A stretch of 64,000 nt of DNA. Source: Orenia marismortui DSM 5156 (lineage in GTDB: Bacteria > Bacillota > Halanaerobiia > Halobacteroidales > Halobacteroidaceae). Location: contig NZ_KB900617.1 of NCBI RefSeq assembly GCF_000379025.1, positions 307,547 to 371,546 on the forward strand. Direction: 5' to 3'. The notes below the pieces were generated by a model. The model made no database searches, was not told the origin of the DNA, and saw nothing but the letters and a program-made list of their open reading frames with translations. Positions 47,024 to 56,595 of this stretch are shown here, piece by piece. How positions within the stretch are numbered: the stretch's first letter is position 1; every line of letters starts with the position of its first letter. Both the position numbers and the translations under genes were made by a program.

Positions 47024-47047
47024 ATATTTGAATATCTATTCAAATAT
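47024..47047. promoter_or_regulatory. ARG box upstream of argH
   Basis: ATATTTGAAT-ATCT-ATTCAAATAT is a perfect 10-4-10 inverted repeat. Its core TTTGAAT-N4-ATTCAAA matches the ArgR/AhrC consensus TNTGAATWWWWATTCANA. It lies 28 bp upstream of the argH ATG, so argH is probably controlled by ArgR separately from argG. Confidence 0.85.
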
Positions 47048-47104
47048 TATTCATACTTATATTTAATTTCCTCTACTTAAGATTTATTATACTATATAAT
47101 AATC

Positions 47105-47122
47105 GGGCGAATAAAATCGCCC
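47105..47122 (-). terminator. Short GC hairpin between the GNAT gene and argH
   Basis: GGGCGA-ATAAAA-TCGCCC. The tail on the minus strand is AT-rich but lacks a clean T-run, so it may be a weak terminator or processing site. Confidence 0.5.
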
Positions 47123-47137
47123 TTTATTTAAAAATAT

Positions 47138-47590
47138 CTATATTCTTTTAACTAGCTTTGCTCTATCATAGTCTTCATCTTCTCTGACCTTCTCAATCCT
47201 ATAGCCTAAATTTTTATAAAAAGCAATAATCTTTTTTAAACTATAAGGAGAATATAAAATAATCTTTTTAGCACCATCATCTTTAGCTCGATCTTCTACC
47301 TCAGCAATTAGCCTACTACCAACCTTAGCACCTCTATATTCAGCAAGAATGCCTAATCTAATTAGATAAAAATTATCATTCTTAGCATAATACCGCACAG
47401 TCCCAATTGCCTTGCCTTCTATCTCAGCTATTAAGACTTCTTTTTCTACTATATCCCTTTTAACATCTTCTTTACCTTCTAACAAAGCTGGAGTAGTAGG
47501 AAAAAGAGACTGGTAGGTCTTAAATACATTCTTAGTTAAGTTAAAGACTAAATTACTATCCTTTAATTCAGCCTTTCTAATTTTGACCAT
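47138..47590 (-). CDS. GNAT-family N-acetyltransferase in the arg cluster
   Basis: 150-residue single GNAT domain: motif A is RLGILAEYRGAKVGSRLIAE, with the acetyl-CoA pyrophosphate loop RGAKVG; motif B includes AFYKNLGYRIEKV. It lies 24 bp after argG and 142 bp before argH on the same strand. Short GNAT proteins serve as N-acetylglutamate synthase in some bacteria, and a GNAT domain is fused to ArgH in others, so an acetylglutamate synthase role is a reasonable guess. It could equally be an unrelated acetyltransferase. Confidence 0.8.
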   Translation of the reverse strand: MVKIRKAELKDSNLVFNLTKNVFKTYQSLFPTTPALLEGKEDVKRDIVEKEVLIAEIEGKAIGTVRYYAKNDNFYLIRLGILAEYRGAKVGSRLIAEVEDRAKDDGAKKIILYSPYSLKKIIAFYKNLGYRIEKVREDEDYDRAKLVKRI

Positions 47591-47614
47591 ACCATTTCTC
47601 CCCCTATTTCTTGA

Positions 47615-48820
47615 CTATTTCTTATTTACTGTACCATGAACCTTTAATGGTAAACCAAATAATTCAATAAATCCAATTGCTGCATCATGATTAAATACAT
47701 CAGACTTCTCATAAGTAGCTAAGTTCTCCTGATACAATGAATTATTTGACTTTCTACCTACTACTGTCGCATTTCCTTTATATAATTTCACTTTGATAGT
47801 TCCATTTACATACTGTTGAGTAGTCTCTACAAAAGCATCTAAAGCAGTCTTTAATGGTGAGAACCATTGACCATAATAAACTAACTCTGCATATTTTTCG
47901 GCAATTAATTCTTTATAATGATAAGTCTCTCTATCTAAAACTAAATCTTCTAAATGGCGATGAGCAGTCATTAATATAGTAGCCGCTGGTGCTTCATAAA
48001 TTTCACGAGATTTAATTCCTACTAAACGATTCTCTACCATATCAATTCTACCTACACCATGTTTAGCACCAATTTCATTTAACTTACTTACTAATTCTAC
48101 TGCTCCATACTCCGTACCATTAATAGCTACTGGTTCTCCTGCTTTAAATTCAACCTCTATATACTCAGCTTTGTCAGGAGCATCTTCTGGTGCAGTTGTA
48201 ATTTGATATACTTCTGCTGGTGGTTCAGCCCAAGGATCTTCTAAAATTCCACATTCGATACTAATCCCCCATAAGTTACGATCTATACTATATGGACTTT
48301 CTTTAGTAGCACCTACTGGTATATTATGCTTTGCTGCATATTCAATCTCTTGACTTCTAGCTTTAAACTCCCACTCTCTTAATGGAGCTACAATCTCAAT
48401 TCCTGGAGCTAGCGCTTGAAAAGAAACATCAAATCTCACCTGATCATTTCCTTTACCTGTACAACCGTGTGCTACAGCATCAGCACCTTCTTTCTTGGCA
48501 ACATCAATCATCTTCTTAGCAATTAATGGTCTAGAATAAGCTGTCGCCAAAGGATATTTTGCTTCATATAATGCTCCCGCTTTTAAACCTTTAAAAACAT
48601 ATTCTTTTAAAAATTCTTCTTGCAAATCTTCTATATAAATATTACTGGCACCTGTATTTAATGCTTTTTCTTCTAAAGGTGCTAAATCTTCATTCTGTCC
48701 TACATCTGCTGAAAAACAGACCACCTCAACATCATATTTATCTTGTAACCATTTAATAGCTACTGATGTATCTAATCCTCCCGAATAAGCCATAACAACC
48801 TTATTAATCTTCTTCTCCAT
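47615..48820 (-). CDS. argG: Argininosuccinate synthase
   Basis: Joins citrulline and aspartate using ATP, 401 residues. The ATP-PPase loop [15 protein letters not shown] is at the start; [15 protein letters not shown] and [17 protein letters not shown] are family signatures. TAGGAGGAG precedes the ATG. First gene of argG-GNAT-argH, with a promoter overlapped by two ARG boxes. Confidence 0.97.
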   Translation of the reverse strand: MEKKINKVVMAYSGGLDTSVAIKWLQDKYDVEVVCFSADVGQNEDLAPLEEKALNTGASNIYIEDLQEEFLKEYVFKGLKAGALYEAKYPLATAYSRPLIAKKMIDVAKKEGADAVAHGCTGKGNDQVRFDVSFQALAPGIEIVAPLREWEFKARSQEIEYAAKHNIPVGATKESPYSIDRNLWGISIECGILEDPWAEPPAEVYQITTAPEDAPDKAEYIEVEFKAGEPVAINGTEYGAVELVSKLNEIGAKHGVGRIDMVENRLVGIKSREIYEAPAATILMTAHRHLEDLVLDRETYHYKELIAEKYAELVYYGQWFSPLKTALDAFVETTQQYVNGTIKVKLYKGNATVVGRKSNNSLYQENLATYEKSDVFNHDAAIGFIELFGLPLKVHGTVNKK

Positions 48821-48873
48821 ATTAAACTCCTCCTAATATTATATTTCTTAAATGTATTATTTTCACTTTTGTT

Positions 48874-48908
48874 AGTATGATTATACATGTTGGTGTATAA
48901 AAATACAA
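48874..48908 (-). promoter_or_regulatory. argG promoter overlapped by two ARG boxes
   Basis: TGTAT-AAAA-ATACA (48894-48907) and AGTATGATTATACA (48874-48887) resemble clostridial ARG boxes; their centres are 20 bp apart, about two helical turns. On the minus strand TTGTAT (48903-48908), 17 bp and TATAAT (48880-48885) form a promoter lying entirely within the boxes, which fits arginine-dependent repression. Confidence 0.75.
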
Positions 48909-49186
48909 CACAAATATAAAAGTCTTAATTTTCTGACAATTGCTGCAAAATAATAAATCAATAACTTTTCTATTAATCTATTATTTATTAAAACTTATTA
49001 ACCATTTTGATTCTTAGCAAATCAGAAGATATTGTATTGATACTTTGTATTATTTAATTTGCCCTATATAATATTGAAATATTGACTTATCAGCACAAAG
49101 TGTAAACTTTATCCTTATTTTAAGTAGATAATATTATGTAACATATCAAAACCTAAAACTATCTAGCCAGATTAAAATAAATAATA
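48909..49186. other. Gene-free AT-rich gap
   Basis: No frame with a ribosome site, no strong hairpin and no recognisable repeat between the argG promoter and the next gene. Confidence 0.4.
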
Positions 49187-49597
49187 TTATATTACCTTGT
49201 CTTTTTTGTTATCTATTTTAATCAACATAACTCCTACTAATATAATAACTCCCACAAAAAGAAAACCACTACCATAATTACTAAACAAAGTTAATTGCCC
49301 ATCAGGAATTGATTCTCTAAATTCTGGCGTTAATAGAAAACAAAAAAATGAGAAAATAACAAAAACACAAAACCCTGAAGCTGATACTAATAGAATCCCC
49401 AAATTCTTTCTCCATTTACCACTTCTATATATTAAAATAGCAATCACTGTAAAAACTACAGTTAAAACTCCCAATACACCAAGCAGTATCAATTTAATTG
49501 GATACATAGGTTCATTAAGAAAAGCTAATAATTCCACAGAATATAGAAAAAATCCTGCCATTATATAAAAAGCAATTCCAAATATCTTTCTTAACAT
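49187..49597 (-). CDS. Small four-helix membrane protein of unknown function
   Basis: 136 residues with four predicted helices (FGIAFYIMAGFFLYSVELLA, LILLGVLGVLTVVFTVIAIL, LGILLVSASGFCVFVIFSFF and FLFVGVIILVGVMLI) and a basic tail. The ATG directly abuts the TAG of the upstream gene (49598-49600), so translation is coupled. No known family recognised. Confidence 0.7.
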   Translation of the reverse strand: MLRKIFGIAFYIMAGFFLYSVELLAFLNEPMYPIKLILLGVLGVLTVVFTVIAILIYRSGKWRKNLGILLVSASGFCVFVIFSFFCFLLTPEFRESIPDGQLTLFSNYGSGFLFVGVIILVGVMLIKIDNKKDKVI

Positions 49598-49984
49598 CTA
49601 TTCTCTTTCACCTTCAACAAAGTAATTATTCGCTGGTGATCGAAAAAGAAAAAAGATAACAATTAATAAAATAACTAATCCAGGAATCATAGCCATCTTC
49701 ATAGGTGATGTTAATAAACTAAATATAAAACTAAATATACTCCAAATAACATAAGTATATCTCCCCCAATTTAGTCCTTTTAATATAGCAATACCACTTG
49801 TTATAGTAATTATTAAGCCCACATACATTATAATATTCTGAATGAAAATAGGTACAGGGCTCTTTTCCATAATCTTTATAACCTCAGGATTATTCAAACT
49901 GAATGTAGTACCAATTAATGAAAGCCCTCCAGTTATGATTAAAATCCAAGCAATTACAGTTATAGATGTCGGTCTTTTTTTCAT
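49598..49984 (-). CDS. Small four-helix membrane protein of unknown function
   Basis: 128 residues, four predicted helices (SITVIAWILIITGGLSLIGT, IIMYVGLIITITSGIAIL, YTYVIWSIFSFIFSLL, IPGLVILLIVIFFLF). The opening KKRPTSITVIAWILI resembles small Firmicute and proteobacterial membrane proteins with an N-terminal RP-x-x-x-T-V-I motif. It forms a two-gene unit with the abutting protein downstream. Function unknown. Confidence 0.7.
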   Translation of the reverse strand: MKKRPTSITVIAWILIITGGLSLIGTTFSLNNPEVIKIMEKSPVPIFIQNIIMYVGLIITITSGIAILKGLNWGRYTYVIWSIFSFIFSLLTSPMKMAMIPGLVILLIVIFFLFRSPANNYFVEGERE

Positions 49985-50062
49985 ATTAAATCTCTCCTTC
50001 TGCTAAATGATATTTTTCACTACATATATATATTAATATGTTACATAATATTCTTACACTCT

Positions 50063-50245
50063 ATATAGATAAACAACTCTAAAATTAAATTTAAATATGT
50101 CGTTATAGAAAGATAAAGCGACAGTTTCGGCGATAGGAGATAGGTGATAGGTATTAGGAAAAACTAACTCCCAACTCTTAGCACCTATCACCTAAAAGTG
50201 TCTCTTTACATCCATTAAATTTCACTTTAGACTTGGACATATATA
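50063..50245. repeat. MITE-like palindromic intergenic repeat, copy C
   Basis: The left end TATATAGATAAACAACTCTA-AAATTAAATTTA and the right end TAAATTTCACTTTAGACTTG-GACATATATA are imperfect terminal inverted repeats. The interior is an imperfect palindrome of GATAGG/TTAGGA units with CCTATCACCT on the other side. It matches the reverse complement of copy E over AGATAAAGCGA, TTTCGG and CACTTTAGA. It fills most of 49985-50417; no gene seen there. Confidence 0.65.
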
Positions 50246-50417
50246 AACCACTATTACGAATAAATACTTTGAAACCAGATTAATTCCTTAAAAGAAGTTA
50301 TCACAATGACATATCCCTGAAATTATCAAATTTATTCTTAATATAAAATAAACTAAGTAAATAATTCTTTATAATAATATAAATCCCTTCATAACTACAA
50401 ATTAAAGTAACTTATCA

Positions 50418-50451
50418 AAAAAACTCCAGTAAAAAAATACTGGAGTTTTTT
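50418..50451 (-). terminator. Terminator of the pyruvate oxidase-like gene
   Basis: AAAAAACTCCAGTA, six-A loop, TACTGGAGTTTTTT, ending 8 bp after the stop codon. Confidence 0.9.
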
Positions 50452-50459
50452 CTTGATTG

Positions 50460-52064
50460 TTATAGCTTTGTACCCTCTGGGATAAGATTAGAAGTTGAAA
50501 TGTCAATCAGCATTGTTTGTTTAAGCTCTTTACTTTCTGCTAAAAGCTTTTTCAAATCATTACTATTCTCTACTCTTACACCCTTAATACCACAAGCTTC
50601 TGATAACTTTATAAAATCAGGATTGCTTAGCTTGACTTCATCCACTTCTAGGTTAGACACTAACATTTTATTCTTCTCCATTGCTAAAACAGAATTATTA
50701 AAAACAATAATTCTAATAGCTAAATTATATCTTTTAGCTGTCAAAAGCTCTGCTAATACCATCCCTATTCCACCGTCACCAATAATAGCTGTGACAGGAA
50801 GATTAGGATAATTAATCTTAGCAGCTAAAGCAGCGGGTAAAGCAAAGCCCATTGTTCTCCACTTACCTGAGATTAATACTTCTTTGCAGCTATTACTAAA
50901 ATATCTACCAAACCAGACTACACTATCACCAGAATCAAGACAGATAATCTCATCTTCACTAATATATTCACTGATAGCTTTAATACTCTCTTTAGGACAT
51001 ATCCCTTTTCCACCATTTTTAGATTCTTTAGACAAGTTATTTGAATATAACTCCCTTACTCCTTCTACCTTATCTCTCCATACTTGATTCTCTTTTTTAG
51101 ATACTTTTTCTAATAATAGATTAATTGAATCTTGAATATTAGCTAAAACACCTACTTCCACAGGATGATTCATTCCAATATTCTCTTTAATAGCATCAAA
51201 TTGAATTACTTTAGGCTCTCGTGGCACATAATTCATTGGCCACCAAGTAGCTCCTAAGATAATAATTAAATCTGCTTCTTCTAATAAATTATTAGTCTTA
51301 TTATTTCCTGTATGACCTAATCCACCTAAATATAATGGTTGTTGATATTCAATCATTCCTTGAGCTGCTAAGGTAGTAATCAATCCTCCATTAATCTTAT
51401 TGGCAAGCTGTAGTAATTCTTCTCTACATTCTTTCGCACCTCTACCATATAATATTATTGGTTTTTGAGCTTGATTTATGAGATCTACTGCCTGATTAAT
51501 CAATTCCTCATCAGGTAATATAGTTTCATCTAAATGAGGTAGATAATCACGAGGTTGAGCATTGGTCTTTTTATCCCACATATCCATAAGAACTACTAAG
51601 TGACTAACTCCACCTTTAGTTATTGCTTCAATCATTGCCTTTACCATTAAATCTACTATAACTTCAGGATTGCTAACAATAGCAGAATATACAGTAAGCG
51701 AATCTGTTATATTCAGCTGCTTAATGAACTGATTATAATTAGTACCTATATTATAGCTCTCTACTTGACCTGTAATTAAGAGCATAGGTGTCCGGTCACT
51801 ACAAGCATCAGCAACACCATTAACAATATTAGCTGCACCTGGTCCACCATCGCCAACACAGACAGATAACTTTCCTCTTAATTTCGAATCAGCAGAAGCC
51901 ATCAAACTGGCTGCACTCTCATTTTTAGTACTATAAAATTTAATTGGAGACTCTTTTAATGCTGAAATAAACTTCAAAATGCTATCTCCTGGATAACCAT
52001 AAATATGGTTAACACCCCATTTACTTAGCTGTTCTATCATCACCTTAGTTAATTTCTGCGACAT
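50460..52064 (-). CDS. Thiamine-diphosphate enzyme, pyruvate oxidase-like
   Basis: 534 residues of the acetolactate synthase/pyruvate oxidase superfamily. The N-terminal PYR domain has YGYPGDSILKF and the TPP-activating Glu in TKNESAASLM; the central domain has PIILYGRGAKE; the PP domain has the metal motif IIGDGGIGMVLAELLTAKRY followed by VFNNS. Genes of this type are usually annotated as pyruvate oxidase (PoxB/SpxB group). Whether it binds FAD and which acceptor it uses cannot be decided by eye; acetolactate synthase is less likely because no small subunit gene is present. AAAGGAGTG precedes the ATG. Confidence 0.8.
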   Translation of the reverse strand: MSQKLTKVMIEQLSKWGVNHIYGYPGDSILKFISALKESPIKFYSTKNESAASLMASADSKLRGKLSVCVGDGGPGAANIVNGVADACSDRTPMLLITGQVESYNIGTNYNQFIKQLNITDSLTVYSAIVSNPEVIVDLMVKAMIEAITKGGVSHLVVLMDMWDKKTNAQPRDYLPHLDETILPDEELINQAVDLINQAQKPIILYGRGAKECREELLQLANKINGGLITTLAAQGMIEYQQPLYLGGLGHTGNNKTNNLLEEADLIIILGATWWPMNYVPREPKVIQFDAIKENIGMNHPVEVGVLANIQDSINLLLEKVSKKENQVWRDKVEGVRELYSNNLSKESKNGGKGICPKESIKAISEYISEDEIICLDSGDSVVWFGRYFSNSCKEVLISGKWRTMGFALPAALAAKINYPNLPVTAIIGDGGIGMVLAELLTAKRYNLAIRIIVFNNSVLAMEKNKMLVSNLEVDEVKLSNPDFIKLSEACGIKGVRVENSNDLKKLLAESKELKQTMLIDISTSNLIPEGTKL

Positions 52065-52154
52065 ATAAACACTCCTTTAATTGAAGGTATCAATATTATA
52101 GTTACCTTAATATAAAGTGTTTATTATTTTTATTAGCCCAAAAATAATTATACT

Positions 52155-52215
52155 ATATCTAAGCTCATATAAATTAAAAACTAGTTCAAAATCAATTTGA
52201 AACCACAAATAAGCA
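52155..52215. repeat. Possible fragment of the MITE-like family
   Basis: AATCAATTTGAAACCACAAA-TAA resembles AAAACTTTGAAACCACAAAT in copy D, and the flanking ACTATATC and AAATTAAAAACTAG are in the expected order. Heavily decayed. Nothing else is visible between 52065 and 52377. Confidence 0.3.
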
Positions 52216-52377
52216 CTAATCTTCATAAATAAAAGCATTCAAAATAAATTATTTATAAAAATTATAGTCAATAAATTTTCACCTTTTATTAGTGTTAGTT
52301 CCTGTGAATTACTGGTAAAATAATGTTTTAAATTAAACTTACAAAACTCTAAATAACCTAAGTTTTCCCTAAACAAA

Positions 52378-52409
52378 AACCCTCTCTTTTAAAAATAAAA
52401 GAAAGGGTT
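52378..52409 (-). terminator. azoR terminator
   Basis: AACCCT-TCTTTT stem with its complement; the central mismatch is a G-U pair in minus-strand RNA, and a T-run follows on that strand. Confidence 0.8.
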
Positions 52410-52429
52410 AATACTTCAATAAATTAATA

Positions 52430-53023
52430 CTAAAACTCGTTGGCAACTCTCTTCGCTTCTTCAATTGAAGCTGCTACTGACTTCTCTAAATCTTCGCCCT
52501 CTAATACATTAGTTAGCTCTGTAGCAACTGTACTAAAGTCTGTGATTCCCATAAATCCTAAGATTGTTCTTAAATAACGTTCTCCCATTTCAAAGTCTTG
52601 ACCAGGCCCTTCACTATATTTACCACCTCTTGCTGCTAAATATACTACCTTCTTATCTTTGAGTAATCCAACTGGACCCTCTTCTGTATATTTAAAAGTA
52701 ATTCCAGCTACTACAATATAATCGATATATACTTTCAATATAGAGGGTATACTTAGATTCCACATTGGAGCAGCAATAATATACTTATCTGCAGCAGCAA
52801 ATTGTTTAACATATCTTCTAATTTTACTATTCTCTTCTGTAAATAACTCTCCTATCATCTCTTCAGTTAAAGGCTTAATATCTTCTTGATACAAATCTAA
52901 GGTAATAATCTCATCCTCAGGATTTGCTTTTTTATATTCATCTACAAAGGATTCAGACATCTGAAAAGTGTAAGAATCTTCTTTGCTTTTTGGGTTTGCT
53001 TTGATATAAAGTACTTTACTCAT
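52430..53023 (-). CDS. azoR: FMN-dependent NADH:quinone reductase / azoreductase
   Basis: 197 residues, flavodoxin-like fold. FMN-site segments are PMWNLSIPSILKVYIDYI (about 86-103), GITFKYTEEGPVGLL and AARGGKYSEGPGQDFE. The N-terminal strand VLYIKANPKSKEDSYTF is typical. These enzymes reduce quinones and azo dyes with two electrons, protecting against thiol-reactive quinones. AGGAGG precedes the ATG. Next to a nitroreductase on the same strand, 89 bp away. Confidence 0.92.
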   Translation of the reverse strand: MSKVLYIKANPKSKEDSYTFQMSESFVDEYKKANPEDEIITLDLYQEDIKPLTEEMIGELFTEENSKIRRYVKQFAAADKYIIAAPMWNLSIPSILKVYIDYIVVAGITFKYTEEGPVGLLKDKKVVYLAARGGKYSEGPGQDFEMGERYLRTILGFMGITDFSTVATELTNVLEGEDLEKSVAASIEEAKRVANEF

Positions 53024-53111
53024 CTTCTAACCTCCTCTTATCTTTTAACTATAAGATAACCTTCTTAAAAAGTATTATTCTTAAATAAAGTTTAACAGAA
53101 CATTTAATATT

Positions 53112-53720
53112 CTAAAATCCTAACCAAGTTACTTTTTTATTCAAATCCGGATCTTCTCTAGGTGGTGCTGGTGGATTAATATCAGGGTATCCAATTGGAA
53201 TAATACCTGCAATCTTCTGATTATCATCAAGTCCTAGGATTTCTTTAGTCTTTTCAGCATGAGCAACATGACCAGCAATCCAAACTGTACCAAGACCTTC
53301 CTCGGTAGCAACTAATGTTAGATTCTGAATTGCAGCACTAGCAGCCATTAGAGCCTCTTCATCTTTAATCTCATCACCACTGCTCCTATAAGTAACAGTA
53401 ATATGTACTGGCGCTCCTCCAAAATTCTTAGCATATTCTAACATTAAAGGCTTCTTCTCTTCAGGTATGTAAGGTGCATTAGGGATATAGCTCTTAGCCC
53501 ATTCATAAAAGACATTACATACTTTATCTACATACTCCCCCTTAGCAACAATAAAATCCCAAGGTTGGCTATTACCATTAGAAGGTGCCCAATTTGCTCC
53601 TTCTAATACCTTCTGAATCTTATTTTTTGCCACATCCTTATCTTTGTATTTTCTGATACTTCTTCTCTCTTTAATCACTTTTAATACTTCTTCCACTATA
53701 TCATCGCTCCTTTTGAACAA
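53112..53720 (-). CDS. Nitroreductase-family FMN oxidoreductase
   Basis: 202 residues. FMN-binding RRSIRKYKDKDV near the N-terminus, the NWAPSNGNSQPWDFIV loop, and GTVWIAGHV near the C-terminal half. Dimeric NAD(P)H-dependent flavoproteins of this family reduce nitroaromatics, quinones or flavins; the physiological substrate is unknown. AAAAGGAGCGA precedes the start. Possibly cotranscribed with azoR. Confidence 0.9.
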   Translation of the reverse strand: MFKRSDDIVEEVLKVIKERRSIRKYKDKDVAKNKIQKVLEGANWAPSNGNSQPWDFIVAKGEYVDKVCNVFYEWAKSYIPNAPYIPEEKKPLMLEYAKNFGGAPVHITVTYRSSGDEIKDEEALMAASAAIQNLTLVATEEGLGTVWIAGHVAHAEKTKEILGLDDNQKIAGIIPIGYPDINPPAPPREDPDLNKKVTWLGF

Positions 53721-53779
53721 ACAGTAATGATTACTAATATTATAACACTAATTCATACTTCTTTCAAATAATAATACAC

Positions 53780-55180
53780 TTAATTCTCATCATCTATCAT
53801 AAGATTAGTATCATTTTGATCATCAATAACCTTTTTGCTCCAATCAATCACCTTAAGTAATAATAAAGCTAATAAAGCACCACTAATATTAGAGATAGCC
53901 ACTGACCACCATAGTCCTAATTGCTTCCATCTAAAGTATTGGGATAATAAATAAGCTAAAGGAATTCTAACAAGCAAAAATGAGACAATAGAGATAATCA
54001 TAGTCTGCATAGTTCTTCCTGCTCCCTTGAATACACCATTTGCTACAGTCATAACTCCAATAAACCCAAAAGTCATAGTAACTATTCTTAAGTAATCTGA
54101 TCCAAAGTTAAGAACATCTACTTGTTTATTGAATACTCCTATAATCTGTTCTGGAAATATAAATATTATAATTCCTATTAAAGATAAAGTAATAAAAATA
54201 GTTAGCAAACTTACTCTAGCTACCTTTTCAGCCCTCTCCTTTTTTGCTGCACCTATATTCTGTCCCACCATAGTAGTAGCTGCTGCTGAAAGGCCAAAAG
54301 CCAAAATCCTTGGTAAACTAATTATCCTATTAACAATTCCATAAGCTGCTAAGGTCATAGTACCAAAAGAAGCTACTAAACTTGTCATTAATAGCTGCCC
54401 TACAGATACCATCGATTGTTCTACAGAGGATGGTATTCCTATCTTAACTATCAAAATAATAATCTCAAAATCCGGAACCATATCTCTAAAACTAAGCTTT
54501 AACCCTTTTCTACCTTTAATTAAGATTATGAAAGCATAAATAGTAACCAAGGCTCTTGAAAAGATAGTAGCTACTGCTGCCCCCTCTAATCCCATCTCCG
54601 GAAAAATACTTATACCAAATATTAATATAGGATCTAAAATAATATTTAAAACCACCGAAAAGAACATCATAATCGAAGGGGTCAAAGTATCTCCAATTCC
54701 TCTCAAAACTGAAGAGAAGATAAAAAAACCAAACATAAAAGGCATACCTGCAAATATAATCCTTAAATAAGCTGTAGCATCATCAAGAATAACTTGCTCT
54801 GCCCCCATCCAAATTAATAATTGTTCTGAAAATAAAACACCAAAAAATGCAATTAAAATAGAACCTGATCCTATAAAACTTACCAACTGCCCGAGGACTT
54901 GCTCAACTTTTTTATGATTTGCTGCACCTTTATATTGAGCTATTAAGCTTGTTCCAGCTATTGTTAAGCCTATACCTATAGAGACCATTAAAAACATTAT
55001 CGGAAAACTAATGGATATAGCAGCTACAGCATTTGCCCCTATTCTGCCTACCCAAAGAGTATCAGCTAAATTATAAAGTGTCTGCATAAATTGGCTAACC
55101 ATAATTGGTAAAGATAATTTAAAGATCGAACTTAAAACTGGTCCTTCTATTATATATTTAAATTTATCATCTGACTTCAA
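53780..55180 (-). CDS. MATE-family multidrug efflux protein
   Basis: 466 residues, 12 predicted helices in two MatE repeats. Repeat 1 opens with FKLSLPIMVSQFMQTLYNLA and has the NAVAAISISFPI loop; repeat 2 opens with IVKIGIPSSVEQSMVSVGQL and has TMTLAAYGIVNRI. Cation-coupled drug export is the family role. The NLADTLWVGRIG segment places it with NorM/DinF-like proteins. It is the first gene upstream of the nitroreductase and azoreductase genes on one strand, so a detoxification group is possible. Confidence 0.93.
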   Translation of the reverse strand: MKSDDKFKYIIEGPVLSSIFKLSLPIMVSQFMQTLYNLADTLWVGRIGANAVAAISISFPIMFLMVSIGIGLTIAGTSLIAQYKGAANHKKVEQVLGQLVSFIGSGSILIAFFGVLFSEQLLIWMGAEQVILDDATAYLRIIFAGMPFMFGFFIFSSVLRGIGDTLTPSIMMFFSVVLNIILDPILIFGISIFPEMGLEGAAVATIFSRALVTIYAFIILIKGRKGLKLSFRDMVPDFEIIILIVKIGIPSSVEQSMVSVGQLLMTSLVASFGTMTLAAYGIVNRIISLPRILAFGLSAAATTMVGQNIGAAKKERAEKVARVSLLTIFITLSLIGIIIFIFPEQIIGVFNKQVDVLNFGSDYLRIVTMTFGFIGVMTVANGVFKGAGRTMQTMIISIVSFLLVRIPLAYLLSQYFRWKQLGLWWSVAISNISGALLALLLLKVIDWSKKVIDDQNDTNLMIDDEN

Positions 55181-55412
55181 AGCTTGACCAACTCCTAATA
55201 AATTTCTTTTTTATTTTGACCCCATATCAGCTTAATACTATTTAGTATGCTATTACTAACCACTATTTTTAAACTTTTTAAAGAGCTTAACATAATAAAA
55301 TTCAGACTTCTAAACTTTAAATATCAACATTATCAATAGTTCTAATATCTCGGATAAAAATAATACCAAAGGATAAAAATAATAGCATGTTATAGACTTT
55401 GAAGGTGATTTT

Positions 55413-56492
55413 ATGAAAAAAGAAAAGATTAGTGCATATCAATATTTTTGGCTCTCAACTAATATGCTAATATCAACCATAATCTTATTAATTCCTAAGA
55501 TAATAATTCAAGATGGCAGAGAGTATGCTTGGATAGTTCCAATAGTTTCTGGTTCAGCTATTGCTATTATAAATTATCTAGTTTTAATATTAGGATGTAA
55601 TTTTTCTAATAATATTATTATATCTGATCTGAAAAATATATTAGGACCGATTCTGGGAAGAATCTTACTTATACCATATATTTTCATAATCATTCATACA
55701 ACGAGTATGATGATGTATCAAGGTGTACAATTTGCTAGCTTTGTGATGCCTAGTAAATCAGAAATTGGATTTTGGATTATGATTGCTTTACTAGGCAGCT
55801 ATCTGAGTTACAAAGGAATTGAGACCATAGCTCGACTAGCACAGATTGGAGTTATAATTATATCTATAGCTGTAATAACTATTCTAATAGGAAGTTATAA
55901 TTCAATAACTATAAAATGGTTAAAGCCTTTTGCAATCAACTATAAAAAAGTTATTAGGGCTAGTATCACACCTGCTCATTGGTTTTTAATAATACCTAAC
56001 TTATCATTAATACTTAAGCCCTACTTTAAGAATAATAAAAAATCTATTAAAGCTAGTCTATTAGGAAATTTTATGGGACAAATTATTACAGTAATACTAT
56101 TTATTAATGCTTTAACTGTATTAGGAGCTGATTTAACATCTATTTTAAAATTTCCCTTCTATACTTTAAGCTCTTTAGCTTTAGCAGGTTTAGAAGTAAT
56201 TATATTTATAGCTTGGATAATGGGGGTTATTATTGAAGTTGGAATCTTTTATTTCTCATCCTTACAATTAATCTCTTCTTTTTTTGAACTAAAAGACTAT
56301 AGAATATTAATCCCCCCCTTCCTTATTATGATTACTTCCTTAGGAATATTTCAGACTAATATCCCTATGTCTCTTACAAAGATAGGATATATAGTTCCAA
56401 TTAATGTACTATTATTAGAGATTCCCTTTTTAATTATATTTACTTTAATTTATCTAGCAGCAAGCAAAACTGATAAGTTAAGTAAACAATAA
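55413..56492 (+). CDS. Spore germination permease, GerAB family
   Basis: 359 residues, ten predicted helices, amino-acid-permease fold. The opening KISAYQYFWLSTNMLISTII and the RLAQIGVIIISIAVITILI segment after YKGIETIA are typical of GerAB/GerKB/YndE proteins, inner spore membrane nutrient-receptor subunits. No gerAA or gerAC gene is adjacent, so it is an orphan B subunit. GAAGGTGATTTT precedes the ATG. Its presence implies endospore formation. Confidence 0.88.
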   Translation: MKKEKISAYQYFWLSTNMLISTIILLIPKIIIQDGREYAWIVPIVSGSAIAIINYLVLILGCNFSNNIIISDLKNILGPILGRILLIPYIFIIIHTTSMMMYQGVQFASFVMPSKSEIGFWIMIALLGSYLSYKGIETIARLAQIGVIIISIAVITILIGSYNSITIKWLKPFAINYKKVIRASITPAHWFLIIPNLSLILKPYFKNNKKSIKASLLGNFMGQIITVILFINALTVLGADLTSILKFPFYTLSSLALAGLEVIIFIAWIMGVIIEVGIFYFSSLQLISSFFELKDYRILIPPFLIMITSLGIFQTNIPMSLTKIGYIVPINVLLLEIPFLIIFTLIYLAASKTDKLSKQ

Positions 56493-56561
56493 TATACCTA
56501 TAATATTAAAAAATTAACAAAGAAATTTAGAAAAATAATTATATTCAAGTTCATATAAAAC

Positions 56562-56595
56562 TAAAAAGTGAGCTGAACATTCAGCTCACTTTTTA
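56562..56595. terminator. Bidirectional terminator between gerAB and the 132-residue protein gene
   Basis: AAAAAGTGAGCTGA, ACAT, then the exact complement, with T-runs on both strands between two convergent genes. Confidence 0.9.

Noticed and set aside
46996-47043. Earlier start of argH
   Set aside because: It runs through the ARG box and lacks a ribosome site, whereas MKLWDGRF is the conserved start of the family.
48821-48910. T-box leader before argG
   Set aside because: No T-box motif (TGGNACCGCG-like) or terminator; the leader is short and occupied by ARG boxes.
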